A stretch of 44,274 nucleotides of DNA from a virus. The stretch spans positions 1-44,274 of the IMG/VR virus record IMGVR_UViG_3300035701_000077; one strand, 5' to 3'. The number at the start of each line of letters is the position of its first letter. The first letter of the stretch is position 1. The notes beneath the pieces are model-generated. The model had not been told where the DNA came from. It ran no database searches and saw nothing but the letters and a program-made list of their open reading frames with translations. A program made the translations under genes and the position numbers. Of the stretch, positions 33,023 to 41,194 are shown in pieces.

Positions 33023-34399
33023 ATGCGAGAGTTGATTGAAAAACGGACAGCGACAGCCAAGCATTTTGACCTCGACAATGGGATCTATCGCCTTGAGGCG
33101 CACATCGGGCAGATCCATTACCGGGATGGCGCCCTGAAGGATGGCGCCTTCCGCGAGATCGACACGACGCTCGAGTACTATGAAGCGTCGCGTGGCTTCG
33201 GCGTGACAAGGGCTTCCTACGAGGCGCAGATCGGCCTCTACGGAGACGTGCGTTTCTTCAACGTCGATCATTCCCTCGAGTTCCGTTTACCAAATCCCAA
33301 CAGGATCGAAGCAGAGCCTTATGCTGGCTCCGAGTTCGGACGGTTGCAGAAAGCACTCATCTGGCGTGACATCCTGCAGCCGGGCGGACATCAGATCGTC
33401 GAAGCCCGGAACAGTTCTCTTGTCAAACTCTTCCGGTTCGAGCAAAAGCCTCTATCGAATGTCATAGAGTTTCAGGCGATCGCTTCTGCCGGCGTAAAGT
33501 TTTCGGACGGGACGAGTGACTTTGATCTCACCAAAGAGGTGGGCCGATCGATCAAAGGAAGGCAAGGACTATTTCATTCCGACGGCAGGCTTTCGTGGAT
33601 CAGGCAGCCGCGCGCGTGGAATCATCGCGGTGAGGTTGTTGATGTTGAGCTGCAGTTCTTCCGGCGCGGGAATCAAATTTGGTTGCGCAAGGTCATCCCA
33701 CAGGACTTTATCGATCACACGTTCGATGAGGCCGGTGCGTGGCTCGAGACAGATCTCACGACAAGTTTTTACGTGGGGTCGGGTGATGGGTACTATTACC
33801 GATATGTAGGAACGGAGACCTGGGCGGTGATTCGTGCTGGCGCGGAAACGGGTAATATGTTGGCTTCCGATTCTTCGTTGACTGGTCTCAAGTCTCACCT
33901 TTCAAATAGTGCCCGTTACATCGAGGACTATCGGGCGGTTTCGCCCGTAGATACATCTGGACTCGGTTCAAGCGCTTCAATCTCAAGTGCGACACTTAAC
34001 TTTTATGGTATTTCAAAGCTTAATGGACTCGGAAGCTCGAATCTTACTCTCGATCGGTACACGTCGCTCGGATTCGCGATCGCGAATTATGTCGCTGAAC
34101 GACAGGCGATAGACATCGCCTACGCGTCATTCAATACCAGTGCTTGGAACGCGTGGAGTTTGAACGCGACTGGACTCGGCAATATCGACAAGGTTGGCAC
34201 AACGAAGCTCGCCCTGCGTTATACCTACGATGTTGATAATACGACACCAACCTGGGCGGCTAACTCACAAACGAATTTCCAATTTAGAACATCTGAATAT
34301 ACTGGCACGGACTATGACCCGTATTTGAGTGTTGTCTATCAATTAGAATTCTATTTCTTCAATAGGAATCAGATCAGCAAACCACACTATCGCATGTAA
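33023..34399 (+). CDS. Large tail fibre / receptor-binding candidate with DNRLRE-like domain
   Basis: 458 residues from ATG 33023 (ribosome site GGTGAG); a GTG four codons earlier overlaps the previous stop. The N-terminal 220 residues begin with the KRT-x-x-x-KHFDL motif (EKRTATAKHFDLDNGIYRLE) shared by many environmental phage tail proteins. The C-terminal half is a DNRLRE/carbohydrate-binding-type sandwich (SISSATLNFYGIS, then SYDVDNTTPTWA-type region and TDYDPYLSVVY). A candidate for host recognition. Confidence 0.72.
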   Translation: MRELIEKRTATAKHFDLDNGIYRLEAHIGQIHYRDGALKDGAFREIDTTLEYYEASRGFGVTRASYEAQIGLYGDVRFFNVDHSLEFRLPNPNRIEAEPYAGSEFGRLQKALIWRDILQPGGHQIVEARNSSLVKLFRFEQKPLSNVIEFQAIASAGVKFSDGTSDFDLTKEVGRSIKGRQGLFHSDGRLSWIRQPRAWNHRGEVVDVELQFFRRGNQIWLRKVIPQDFIDHTFDEAGAWLETDLTTSFYVGSGDGYYYRYVGTETWAVIRAGAETGNMLASDSSLTGLKSHLSNSARYIEDYRAVSPVDTSGLGSSASISSATLNFYGISKLNGLGSSNLTLDRYTSLGFAIANYVAERQAIDIAYASFNTSAWNAWSLNATGLGNIDKVGTTKLALRYTYDVDNTTPTWAANSQTNFQFRTSEYTGTDYDPYLSVVYQLEFYFFNRNQISKPHYRM

Positions 34400-34410
34400 G
34401 GAGAAACAAC

Positions 34411-34872
34411 ATGGGCAGAATGTATACGGTCACATTTGACGGCGTTGCCGTAGCTGCGGCGCAGGATCTGTTCGAGCTGACGCCCGCGGACGACAAACCG
34501 ATCAAGATCCATCAGATCGTCATCACCAATGGCGCCTCCGAGACATCGGATCAGCTGCGCTTCACGATCAAGCGATTCACCGGAGCGTACACAAGCGGAT
34601 CGGGAGGCAGCGCTCCGACGCCTCAACCGCTCGCCGCGATCGATGCTGCGGCTGGCTTCACAGCGGAGGCGAACAACACAACGCGGGCAACGGGCGGCAC
34701 ATCTGTCATCCTCTGGAGCGAAGGACAAAACGCCTTGAATGGGTGGAACTATTTCCCGACGCCGGAGGGTCGGATCATCTCGCGTCAGGCGGAGGCGATC
34801 ATCGTTGGTCTTGAGAATGCGCCTGTAGCGTCGACAACGATCTCCGGCGTTATCCTAGTTGAAGAAGACTGA
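34411..34872 (+). CDS. Conserved small virion protein
   Basis: 153 residues after AAGGAG. The whole sequence (MYTVTFDGVAVAAAQDLFEL..., HQIVITNGASETSDQLRFTI, GWNYFPTPE) is typical of a widespread small phage structural protein encoded near fibres. Beta-sandwich is likely. Exact position in the virion is not known to me. Confidence 0.75.
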   Translation: MGRMYTVTFDGVAVAAAQDLFELTPADDKPIKIHQIVITNGASETSDQLRFTIKRFTGAYTSGSGGSAPTPQPLAAIDAAAGFTAEANNTTRATGGTSVILWSEGQNALNGWNYFPTPEGRIISRQAEAIIVGLENAPVASTTISGVILVEED

Positions 34873-34883
34873 GCTGAAAAACA

Positions 34884-36440
34884 ATGAACTGGATTTTTCG
34901 ACGGCCGTTTGATTTCGGCGCTCGTGCGCGCCGGTGGCGGACTGCAACGTTGCCCATAGTGCTGGAGTTTGTCGCTTCTGGTGGAATGGTCTTCGGCGGT
35001 TCGGCAGATGTCGCGTTCACTACCGCTCCCGTTGCATCCGGTGGAATGGTCTTTGGCGGGGCGGCCGGTATAGCGATAACGCGCGTTTATGTCGCGTCTG
35101 GAGGCATGATCTTCGGCGGCTCGGCGGCCGTGAGCTTTACAGTAGCACCGCCGGTCGGGGGCGACATTGTCTTCGGAGGTGCGGCCGATGTAGCATTCAC
35201 CAAAGCCATAGTGGGCTCGGGAGGAATTGTCTTTGGCGGCCGGGCGTACATCGGAGACGTGATTGGATCCAAGTTCTGGCTGAATGGTCCCGGGTTCGAG
35301 CTCGGGGATCTTCTCCGCGCGCAACAGGTGGACTTTGATAAGGACCACAATCCGATCGGCGTTTACTCGATCGATGCGGAGGTCGTGGAGATCCGGTCTG
35401 GCCAGAAGATGGTTCTGGAAGTCAAGGCAGGAAAAGAATATCTCACGTCTGCGCTGAAGGGGCAGATCGAGTTCGTCCGTCTCGGTAATCGTCTTGATTC
35501 GGCCCGTCAAGGATCGGTAATGGTCACATCGCAGCCGGCCTGTGTTGCAGTGATCGACGGCGTTGATGATTTCTCGAAGTGGGGAGTGCTCAGCACATAC
35601 AAAGGAGTTTTCGGGAAGCTCAGTTGGATCAACGATCCGGACTTCGGGCAGCTCAGCGGCTGGGGAGCGTTCATCCCGAATCTCTACGCCAAGGGGAACG
35701 TCATCCTCGGGCCGTATAGCTCGATCCAGTGGGCGAATGTTGCAGGCACGGGCAAACCAGCCGACAATGCGACGGTTGGGGCTACGTGGGGAAGTGATCT
35801 CACGGGCATACCAATCCGTTTCGCTGATGCGCCAAGCGGCGCAGGTCTGTATATCTGCTCGTCGTACATGGGATACTACACGGGGAGCGCATGGACAACC
35901 TATATGGACAGCTCAGGCAACTTCTACCTGGGCGGAACATCGGGCGCATTGCAATGGAATGGCGTATCATTGACGCTCAGCACCGTTGGTAATCTGAGTG
36001 GTGCTCAGGGCAAGGCTGTTCTTATGGGGGGAGAGATCCTTTTTTACGGATCAAAGAATGGCGGAGCGAATTACATGCAAACCGGATATATGGCGGGGGA
36101 ATACTCTGCTAGTTCTACGAAGTATCTGAACATCGTCTACGAAAATTACTTACGCGTTTCACAGAACGATCTCTCGTATTGGCAACTTGTGCTAATTGAG
36201 AACGAGATCATGGAACTGCGTGGTTATTATACGAAGTTTTTGAACCGGAGTACCGGCGCTGTGACTATCTTGATTGATCATTCGTCTGGATTTGCGTCAG
36301 GCCTCGACGCTGATATGCTTGACAGTCTCCATCTATCAAGCGTTGCCAATGCTGGCGGGTCCTCGGCGGCGACTAATCCGACCCTCAAACGAACGGTCAC
36401 TCTTGGCGGGGTGACATTTGATGTCGCATGTTTCAACTGA
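34884..36440 (+). CDS. Tail fibre with GG-VFGG repeats
   Basis: 518 residues. Residues 30-125 consist of five ~20-residue repeats with core GG(M/I)(V/I)FGG(S/A)A. The middle (residues 130-260) is a mixed domain, followed by a glycine/tyrosine-rich fibre body and a C-terminal segment (DADMLDSLHLSSVA, then NPTLKRTVTLGG) recalling fibre tips. The ATG has only a weak ribosome site. Likely a host-contacting fibre; the repeats could set length or be targets of recombination. Confidence 0.75.
   Translation: MNWIFRRPFDFGARARRWRTATLPIVLEFVASGGMVFGGSADVAFTTAPVASGGMVFGGAAGIAITRVYVASGGMIFGGSAAVSFTVAPPVGGDIVFGGAADVAFTKAIVGSGGIVFGGRAYIGDVIGSKFWLNGPGFELGDLLRAQQVDFDKDHNPIGVYSIDAEVVEIRSGQKMVLEVKAGKEYLTSALKGQIEFVRLGNRLDSARQGSVMVTSQPACVAVIDGVDDFSKWGVLSTYKGVFGKLSWINDPDFGQLSGWGAFIPNLYAKGNVILGPYSSIQWANVAGTGKPADNATVGATWGSDLTGIPIRFADAPSGAGLYICSSYMGYYTGSAWTTYMDSSGNFYLGGTSGALQWNGVSLTLSTVGNLSGAQGKAVLMGGEILFYGSKNGGANYMQTGYMAGEYSASSTKYLNIVYENYLRVSQNDLSYWQLVLIENEIMELRGYYTKFLNRSTGAVTILIDHSSGFASGLDADMLDSLHLSSVANAGGSSAATNPTLKRTVTLGGVTFDVACFN
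34971..35258 (+). repeat. Five diverged 60-bp tandem repeats in the fibre gene
   Basis: Codons 30-125 of the fibre gene repeat every 60 bases, with conserved TTCGGCGG-type cores (for example around 34990, 35050, 35110, 35170 and 35230). The repeats are diverged enough to be stable but could still recombine. Confidence 0.8.
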
Positions 36441-36465
36441 CGTTTACCACTATGAAGGAGGATAT

Positions 36466-36699
36466 ATGCCGAAAGAATTCACACTGCGTGAGATAACCCA
36501 GGATAGAGCAAGGGCTATATTGTTCGACGAGATTGAACGAGCAATCGATTATTGCCACCGTGTGAAGTTCAGGGCGCAGGCAGCTCGCATCGCCGGCAAC
36601 CAGGTCGCGTTGGACAACCATACGAAAGAACTTGAGACCTCGATGGCTCTCTTGGCGGGGCTGCAGCAGCAGCTGGCAGAACTGGAGGAAAAGCCCTGA
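36466..36699 (+). CDS. Small helical protein opening the lysis cassette
   Basis: 77 residues from ATG 36466 after GAAGGAGG; an earlier in-frame start lies in the fibre gene. Almost wholly helical, with a C-terminal coiled coil (LALLAGLQQQLAELEEK-like). TGATG overlap with the next gene. Function unknown. Confidence 0.75.
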   Translation: MPKEFTLREITQDRARAILFDEIERAIDYCHRVKFRAQAARIAGNQVALDNHTKELETSMALLAGLQQQLAELEEKP

Positions 36700-37079
36700 T
36701 GCAACCGTATAGCGCCGAATACCAGAAACTTCTCGAGATCGGGACGATGCTCGGAGGCGTCTCGAGCGTAGGCATCATCGCCTTCATCGTCAAAGCCTTC
36801 ATCGATGGTGCGAAAAGGAAAAAGAATGCCGATAACAACCCGAACTCCATCACGCTGATGCTTCTGCAACAGCAATCCGAGACGCTGAAAAGTCTCACTT
36901 CGAATCTCACAACGATGGTCGCGCTGGACAGCCAACAGGCCAACATTCTCTCTAGCATTGCAAATGGAATGCAAGAGATCAAGGTCGATACAAGCAATCT
37001 GCCAACGATGGGGAAACAGTTGCAGGACATCGACCGATGCCTGGCGGTGGTCAAGGACAGACTCAAGGATGGAGGTTGA
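36699..37079 (+). CDS. Single-span membrane protein, holin/lysis candidate
   Basis: 126 residues. One transmembrane helix (residues ~17-37, LGGVSSVGIIAFIVKAFI), a basic stop (KRKK), then a long helical Q/S/L-rich domain. The layout resembles phage hemolysin/XhlA-like or class III holin-type proteins, which have a cytoplasmic coil and one membrane span. Position before the endolysin supports a lysis role. Confidence 0.65.
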   Translation: MQPYSAEYQKLLEIGTMLGGVSSVGIIAFIVKAFIDGAKRKKNADNNPNSITLMLLQQQSETLKSLTSNLTTMVALDSQQANILSSIANGMQEIKVDTSNLPTMGKQLQDIDRCLAVVKDRLKDGG

Positions 37080-37080
37080 G

Positions 37081-37491
37081 ATGCTGACGGAAGTTCTCAT
37101 AGTCCTTTTTGTTTACTTGCTCGCAAAGGCGTTCGGCGATACGGCGAGAGATGAGAAAAGCCTTAGCTGGCTATCGTGGTTCTTTGATCTTGTCGGAGCC
37201 GAGGAATGGTTCCTCGGCGGCGACAACGTCAGGTGGAACCCATCGCTTTTCTGGACGGCGGACTTTTGGCACTTGATGGAGCACGTCAAAGCGTGGTGCT
37301 TGGTATACCTCGCTGTCGTGTTCCTTCCGGTCTTCTGGCTATTCAAAGTCGTTCTAGCCGTCGTGTTGCTCTGGCTGATCGGCCAGTTGTTCGAGTTGCT
37401 TTATGGATATGTTCTGCCGTTTGAAAAGAAAGGAACGTTGATACAATGGGCAAAGAGAGCGATTCTGTTCTGGAAGAGGGAAGTGCCATAA
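37081..37491 (+). CDS. Multi-span membrane protein, holin candidate
   Basis: 136 residues from ATG 37081, 4 bases after GGAGGTTG. Hydrophobic segments at residues ~3-17, ~72-90 and ~90-110 (VYLAVVFLPVFWLFKVVLAV...) separated by a tryptophan-rich loop. The C-terminus is basic. Two or three spans and position suit a holin. No clear family match. Confidence 0.65.
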   Translation: MLTEVLIVLFVYLLAKAFGDTARDEKSLSWLSWFFDLVGAEEWFLGGDNVRWNPSLFWTADFWHLMEHVKAWCLVYLAVVFLPVFWLFKVVLAVVLLWLIGQLFELLYGYVLPFEKKGTLIQWAKRAILFWKREVP

Positions 37492-37763
37492 CAACAGCCG
37501 TGAAGCGCAGATGCTTTGACCCGACGAAACCGCTCTGGCTTCCCGAGGGATCTGTCCGGGCGATTCTGATTCTGATGCTCTCCGGAACCCTAGCCGGCAT
37601 CATGATCAAGTTCGCTGCCGCCCACGAGGAAATTCCCTCGAGCGTTGAGAAGATCATGATGGCGTTGCTGCCGGCGCTTGTGCTGCTCATCGATAAGTAT
37701 ATCTCGACCCGGGCAACAGAGAAGGCGAATGGCGGGAAGATTAACGGAGGCCAAGATGGCTGA
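37446..37763 (+). CDS. Two-span membrane protein, lysis cassette
   Basis: 105 residues; overlaps the previous gene by 46 bases. PLWLPEGSVRAILILMLSG opens a first membrane helix (~35-55) and LLPALVLLIDKYI forms a second (~72-87). This 'W-LP-x-GSVRAIL' pattern is known in phage-associated membrane proteins of unclear function. Could be a holin partner or antiholin. Confidence 0.7.
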   Translation: MGKESDSVLEEGSAITTAVKRRCFDPTKPLWLPEGSVRAILILMLSGTLAGIMIKFAAAHEEIPSSVEKIMMALLPALVLLIDKYISTRATEKANGGKINGGQDG

Positions 37764-38340
37764 CTTCGAGAAGGCTCTGCTCAAGATCCTGCGGCATGAG
37801 GGCGTCTCTTTCCTCCCGGACGGACGACCGGATCCGGCCAGAACCGGATACGTGAATCATCCGAATGACCCCGGGGGCGAGACGAATTATGGCATCACGA
37901 GAGCCGTGGCTGCCGAGTTTGGGTACAGCGGCTTGATGAGGGACATCCCTTTTGGGACCGTGAAGCAGATCTACAGGATGCGATACTGGGACAAGCTGCT
38001 CGGGGATATCATCGTGGATCAAGATGTGACAGAAGAGATGTTCGATACGGCCGTCAATTGCGGGCCGGAGGTTGTCATTCTTTTCGTCCAGCGAACACTC
38101 AATGTTCTCAACAAGAACGAGACGCTATATGCTGACGTCTCGGCTGACGGCGTGTGCGGCCAGCAGACTGTCGGCACCCTCAACAAGGCGCTCAGCGCCA
38201 CGAGCTCACACAAACTCTGCATTCTCCGGGCCCTCGATTCATTGCAATGCGTGCGCTATATCGAGCTTGCCGAGCACAAGAAGAAATTTGAGACCTTCAT
38301 GCCCGGGTGGTTGTTCAACAGGGTAGGAGTGAAAGACTGA
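37756..38340 (+). CDS. Endolysin, GH108-type N-acetylmuramidase with peptidoglycan-binding domain
   Basis: 194 residues from ATG 37756, after GGAGG at 37746-37750. The N-terminal domain has the catalytic HEG (E15) and the signature YVNHPNDPGGETNYGIT, followed by a PG-binding-3-type C-terminal domain (VTEEMFDTAVNCGPEVVILF...LNKAL). There is no signal peptide, so a holin must release it. It cleaves glycan strands of peptidoglycan; this family is common in phages of Gram-negative bacteria. Confidence 0.92.
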   Translation: MADFEKALLKILRHEGVSFLPDGRPDPARTGYVNHPNDPGGETNYGITRAVAAEFGYSGLMRDIPFGTVKQIYRMRYWDKLLGDIIVDQDVTEEMFDTAVNCGPEVVILFVQRTLNVLNKNETLYADVSADGVCGQQTVGTLNKALSATSSHKLCILRALDSLQCVRYIELAEHKKKFETFMPGWLFNRVGVKD

Positions 38341-38858
38341 TGGGAAAACTCACAGCATCCTTTCCGCTCATTGCCGGCATCTGCATCCTCCTGGTCCTCG
38401 CCGGCATCTGGATTGATCGGACAATCCTCAGGACGCGGATCCAGCGCATCGAATATCAAATCGTCGAAACGCCGATCGAGATTCCCGCCAAAAGCGAAAC
38501 GAAGAAGGGGGTTATTTCGGCGCCGACAGCGGAGACAATGAAACGGGATACCGTTTTCTTGACCGCGCCATGCGACTCACTCCGCAAGTGGGCGATGGAA
38601 CGTTTGAAGCCATTCAGACAGAGCTTCATCGATACAGTCGACGTCAAAGCAGACACGACCGCGAGCTTCTGGGCCCGGGAGATCACGCGGATTGAAGTGG
38701 ATCCCTGGACTCAGGTCATCACGAAAACGCGCACGTATCAGGATGCGGTTCTCCGTGCTACGAAGGTCACTGTGTATGACACGGAGCTCATTGCGTCTCC
38801 CTGGTGGACGGCCGTCGCATTCGTGGCAGGGTTTGTTCTCGCTCTCCTGATAGGTTGA
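38340..38858 (+). CDS. Membrane protein with N- and C-terminal spans, spanin-like candidate
   Basis: 172 residues from ATG 38340 (TGATG-type overlap with the endolysin; GGAG upstream). One membrane helix at residues ~8-26 (PLIAGICILLVLAGIWI) and another at ~155-171 (WWTAVAFVAGFVLALLIG), with a periplasmic-looking middle rich in K, E and T. Position right after the endolysin is where spanins sit. The double-span form recalls u-spanins, but no strict lipobox is present. Role uncertain. Confidence 0.65.
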   Translation: MGKLTASFPLIAGICILLVLAGIWIDRTILRTRIQRIEYQIVETPIEIPAKSETKKGVISAPTAETMKRDTVFLTAPCDSLRKWAMERLKPFRQSFIDTVDVKADTTASFWAREITRIEVDPWTQVITKTRTYQDAVLRATKVTVYDTELIASPWWTAVAFVAGFVLALLIG

Positions 38859-39231
38859 CCTGGGCGCTTCCTTTCGCGTAGACTTTTCTCATCGTCCCTA
38901 CCGTGAGCTTTATTCCAAGCCTTTCGCTAACGATCCCCGTCTTTATGTGGATCCTGCTCGAATGGCGATGTTTGAAGACGTAGGGATCGAACTCTCTCGA
39001 ACATTCTCTGAGCAGATCAATCGCATCTTCATTCAAGGCGTACTTCTTGCCTCTGATGTCAACCTGTCCGTTTTCGAGATCGATGTTGTTCCATTTGACT
39101 GAACATGATTCTGTGATTGTGCATTGCACGAAGACGATGAAAAAAACCTGAAGCGCGAATTGCCGATCGAGTTGTGAAGCCTGGCCGAGGATCGAGTACA
39201 GATCTTCGATTGTGAGGTCTTCTGTGGGCAC
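38788..39231 (-). pseudogene. Degenerate tyrosine-recombinase catalytic fragment
   Basis: Open minus-strand frame, up to 147 residues from GTG 39231 (no ribosome site), overlapping the last 71 bases of the spanin-like gene. It resembles the core of a phage integrase: SCSVKWNNIDLENGQVDIRG parallels the usual 'LRW-DID---G-I-IRG' box and LTVGTMRKVYA parallels 'TPHTLRHTFA'. The first catalytic Arg is Lys, the box-II His is Gly, and no N-terminal arm domain or nucleophilic Tyr segment follows. Probably a remnant of a second recombinase, or a non-catalytic partner. Confidence 0.5.
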
Positions 39232-39311
39232 ACTTTTTCTGAGGATCTCGAAGAAAAGAAATAATCTTGGGCAGGATCTGGGCACGCGTACAGAAAAATC
39301 CCCGAAATTCG

Positions 39312-39355
39312 TGCACCCAGGGGGAGTCGAACCCTCAACCCTCAGATCCGAAGTC
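39312..39355 (-). other. Candidate attP core: 3' half of tRNA-Arg(UCG)
   Basis: Read on the minus strand this is a tRNA 3' half: anticodon loop CTTCGGA (anticodon TCG), 3' anticodon stem TCTGA, variable loop GGGTT, T arm GAGGG-TTCGACT-CCCCC, acceptor TGGGTGC and discriminator A. The 5' half is absent (pairing fails beyond 39355) and CCA is not encoded. It lies 147 bases past the 3' end of the integrase gene. This is the classical layout of an attP core that rebuilds the host tRNA on integration. The neighbouring non-coding bases 39356-39501 hold loosely repeated GCGAGAC-like words that might be arm sites. Confidence 0.75.
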
Positions 39356-39501
39356 GTTGAAAAAGCCTTTTGGTGGAGAAGAATCGTTGAATTCATTCCA
39401 AAGAAGGGACTGCGCGAGACTGAGCGAGACCCTCCGCGACACTGATGGGCACATTCCGGGCGCACTGGAAGTGTACAGATTTTCTTGTGAGAATCGTCAC
39501 G

Positions 39502-40524
39502 TCAGTTGGAGCTGATCAAGAGATCTATCTTGCTCAGTGAGCGAATGACGTCTTCGTTGAGACCGAAGTAGTAGGTATCTGTTGTGGCGAAATCGGCGTG
39601 GCCGAGAAGTTTCTGAACAACCTCCCGGGGAACTCCGGAGCTGAGAAGATTACTCCCGAAGGTCCTTCGGAGATCATGCAGCTTGGCAGCGATGCCGGCC
39701 TGTGTCGCGATCTTCGTGAATTTGTCCGTGACATAGTCAGGCTTGAAGCTGAACGGGCGGGGCAGTTCACGGCGGGCGAGAAGGATCTCCCGCGCCTTAG
39801 GAAGGATGGGAACTATACGGACGCGCTTCGCCTTGGTACGCCGGACAATGAGGATGTTCTTCTCGAAATCGACGTCCGTCCATTGGAGCCTTAGCGCTTC
39901 GCTCCGACGCAGGCCGGTGAGGAGATAGATATGGAAGAGGTCAACCAGGTGCGGGTAATGATGCTTGGTGGTCATGATAAGTGACGCGATCTCGCGTTGA
40001 TTGAGGACCCGGGGGAGCCCTAGCTCCACCTTGAGCAGTTTCACCTCTTTGAAAGGATTCTCAATCAGGTACTTCCACTTGACGGCCGTGGAGAAGATCG
40101 ATCGGAGCGTCCGGATGTAGTAATTCACGCCGGCCGGACTCATTGGTATGTCGGGTTTCTTCTTCGAGCCGCGCGCAGGCGCTTTCGCCTTGGCGATTTC
40201 AGCGATGAACCAATCGGCTTTTTTGACCGTGAGTTGATCGAGTCGTGTGATGTCCAGCGTTTTCCGAAGCCTCTCCAGACAAGATCGATCAGCCTGGATG
40301 GTACCCTTCGCCTTTCGTGTTTGCGCCCACACGAGATATTCCTCAGCAAAATCCTGCAAAGTGATCGGCTTTGAGTAGGCCCCGCCAAGCAGCTCTCGCT
40401 CGCGGATCTTTGCCTTGATTGCGGCGACACGCTTGTCTGAAGTACCAAGTGATTCGCGGATGCGCTTCTCACCAATACGCACATCGAGAAACCAGATCTT
40501 GCCTCTCTTCCGGATGGAGCTCAT
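39502..40524 (-). CDS. int: Tyrosine-recombinase integrase
   Basis: 340 residues on the minus strand. N-terminal arm-binding domain (1-55), core-binding SAM-like domain (~56-160) and catalytic domain with R206 (TGLRRSEAL), K231/K233, H283-x-x-R286 (HDLRRTFG), H309 (LLGHADF) and the nucleophile Y318 or Y319 (TTDTYYFG). All essential residues are present, so it should be active. The tRNA-like attP core is 147 bases downstream. Translation is coupled to the upstream gene by ATGA. Confidence 0.95.
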   Translation of the reverse strand: MSSIRKRGKIWFLDVRIGEKRIRESLGTSDKRVAAIKAKIRERELLGGAYSKPITLQDFAEEYLVWAQTRKAKGTIQADRSCLERLRKTLDITRLDQLTVKKADWFIAEIAKAKAPARGSKKKPDIPMSPAGVNYYIRTLRSIFSTAVKWKYLIENPFKEVKLLKVELGLPRVLNQREIASLIMTTKHHYPHLVDLFHIYLLTGLRRSEALRLQWTDVDFEKNILIVRRTKAKRVRIVPILPKAREILLARRELPRPFSFKPDYVTDKFTKIATQAGIAAKLHDLRRTFGSNLLSSGVPREVVQKLLGHADFATTDTYYFGLNEDVIRSLSKIDLLISSN

Positions 40525-40781
40525 GTCTTCCCTCGCTTTTTCTTACCTGGAACGAACCGCAGGCCTTTCTTCTTTCCCTTTCCGATTTCTATCAGCTCTT
40601 TGATCGTCCTCTTATAGTTTGCATTGATCTCTTCCGATGTCTGGCCGTCGATAGTGTACGTGCCGTCCGGAAGGATCTTGATATCCGGATTGAACTCGCG
40701 GAGCAGTTCAATCTCTGCTTTGGAAAACCCTTTGCCTTTGACGGTGGGGAGGAACAGAAATTTCTTGTTGTTCGAATTCAT
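40521..40781 (-). CDS. Small basic protein upstream of int, unknown
   Basis: 86 residues, minus strand. Its C-terminal third is lysine-rich (GKGKKKGLRFVPGKKKRGK). The middle (SKAEIELLREFNPDIKILPDGTYTIDGQTSEEI) looks like a small alpha/beta domain. Overlap with the int start by 4 bases and with the upstream gene by 1 base suggests one lysogenic transcript. It might bind DNA; no family known. Confidence 0.7.
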   Translation of the reverse strand: MNSNNKKFLFLPTVKGKGFSKAEIELLREFNPDIKILPDGTYTIDGQTSEEINANYKRTIKELIEIGKGKKKGLRFVPGKKKRGKT

Positions 40782-41194
40782 CAGAGCTGAAGTGTGATCG
40801 AAAGGTTCAATTCTGGGCGTAATGATTTTGTGAGGAATGCCAGCCCGATGTTTGCGCGAAGTTCGCGGTTATAGGAGTCAACTGCTTTCAAACTGAATCC
40901 AATATCCAGGGCACGGGCGATCGTCATTAGAATACTGATCGTCCTCAATCGGCCCCAGTCTCTTTTGTCCAGCGCGTTGAAGAAATCATAACCGAGATAC
41001 AGGTTCGCCGCAAAAGAACTCAGTCCTCCGAGGTTGTCCCCAGCGTACACCAGGCCGGCGCCTGGACAGAAAAGAGATAGTGCAAGCGCATCAGCCTTAT
41101 CAAGCTTGCTCTCTTCATACTGAGCCAGTTTTTTCTCCAAGGATTGACCGAAGAGAGTGCTTGCCAGAAGCATCAGTACTGCTAAAGTCTTCAT
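40781..41194 (-). CDS. Exported small membrane/outer-envelope protein, lysogeny cluster
   Basis: 137 residues from the ATG at 41194, minus strand. A signal peptide (MKTLAVLMLLASTLFG, cleavage near Q17) is followed by a region with glycine-rich and hydrophobic segments (LSLFCPGAGLVYAGDNLGGLSSFAANLYLGYDFF near residue 40, and a helix with TISILMTIARALD). The PGAG-x-VYAG pattern recalls the 'PGLGQ-x-Y-x-G' motif of DUF5683-like small membrane proteins. Expressed with the repressor and integrase genes, it could be a lysogenic-conversion factor. Confidence 0.65.
   Translation of the reverse strand: MKTLAVLMLLASTLFGQSLEKKLAQYEESKLDKADALALSLFCPGAGLVYAGDNLGGLSSFAANLYLGYDFFNALDKRDWGRLRTISILMTIARALDIGFSLKAVDSYNRELRANIGLAFLTKSLRPELNLSITLQL

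Noticed and set aside
39312-39355. Functional phage-encoded tRNA
   Set aside because: Only the 3' half is present; acceptor 5' strand, D arm and 5' anticodon stem are missing.
39212-39515. Plus-strand reading frames containing HPGGVEPSTLRSE- or CTQGESNPQPSDP-like peptides
   Set aside because: These peptides are the usual false translation of a tRNA 3' half read backwards; the DNA is explained by the attP core.
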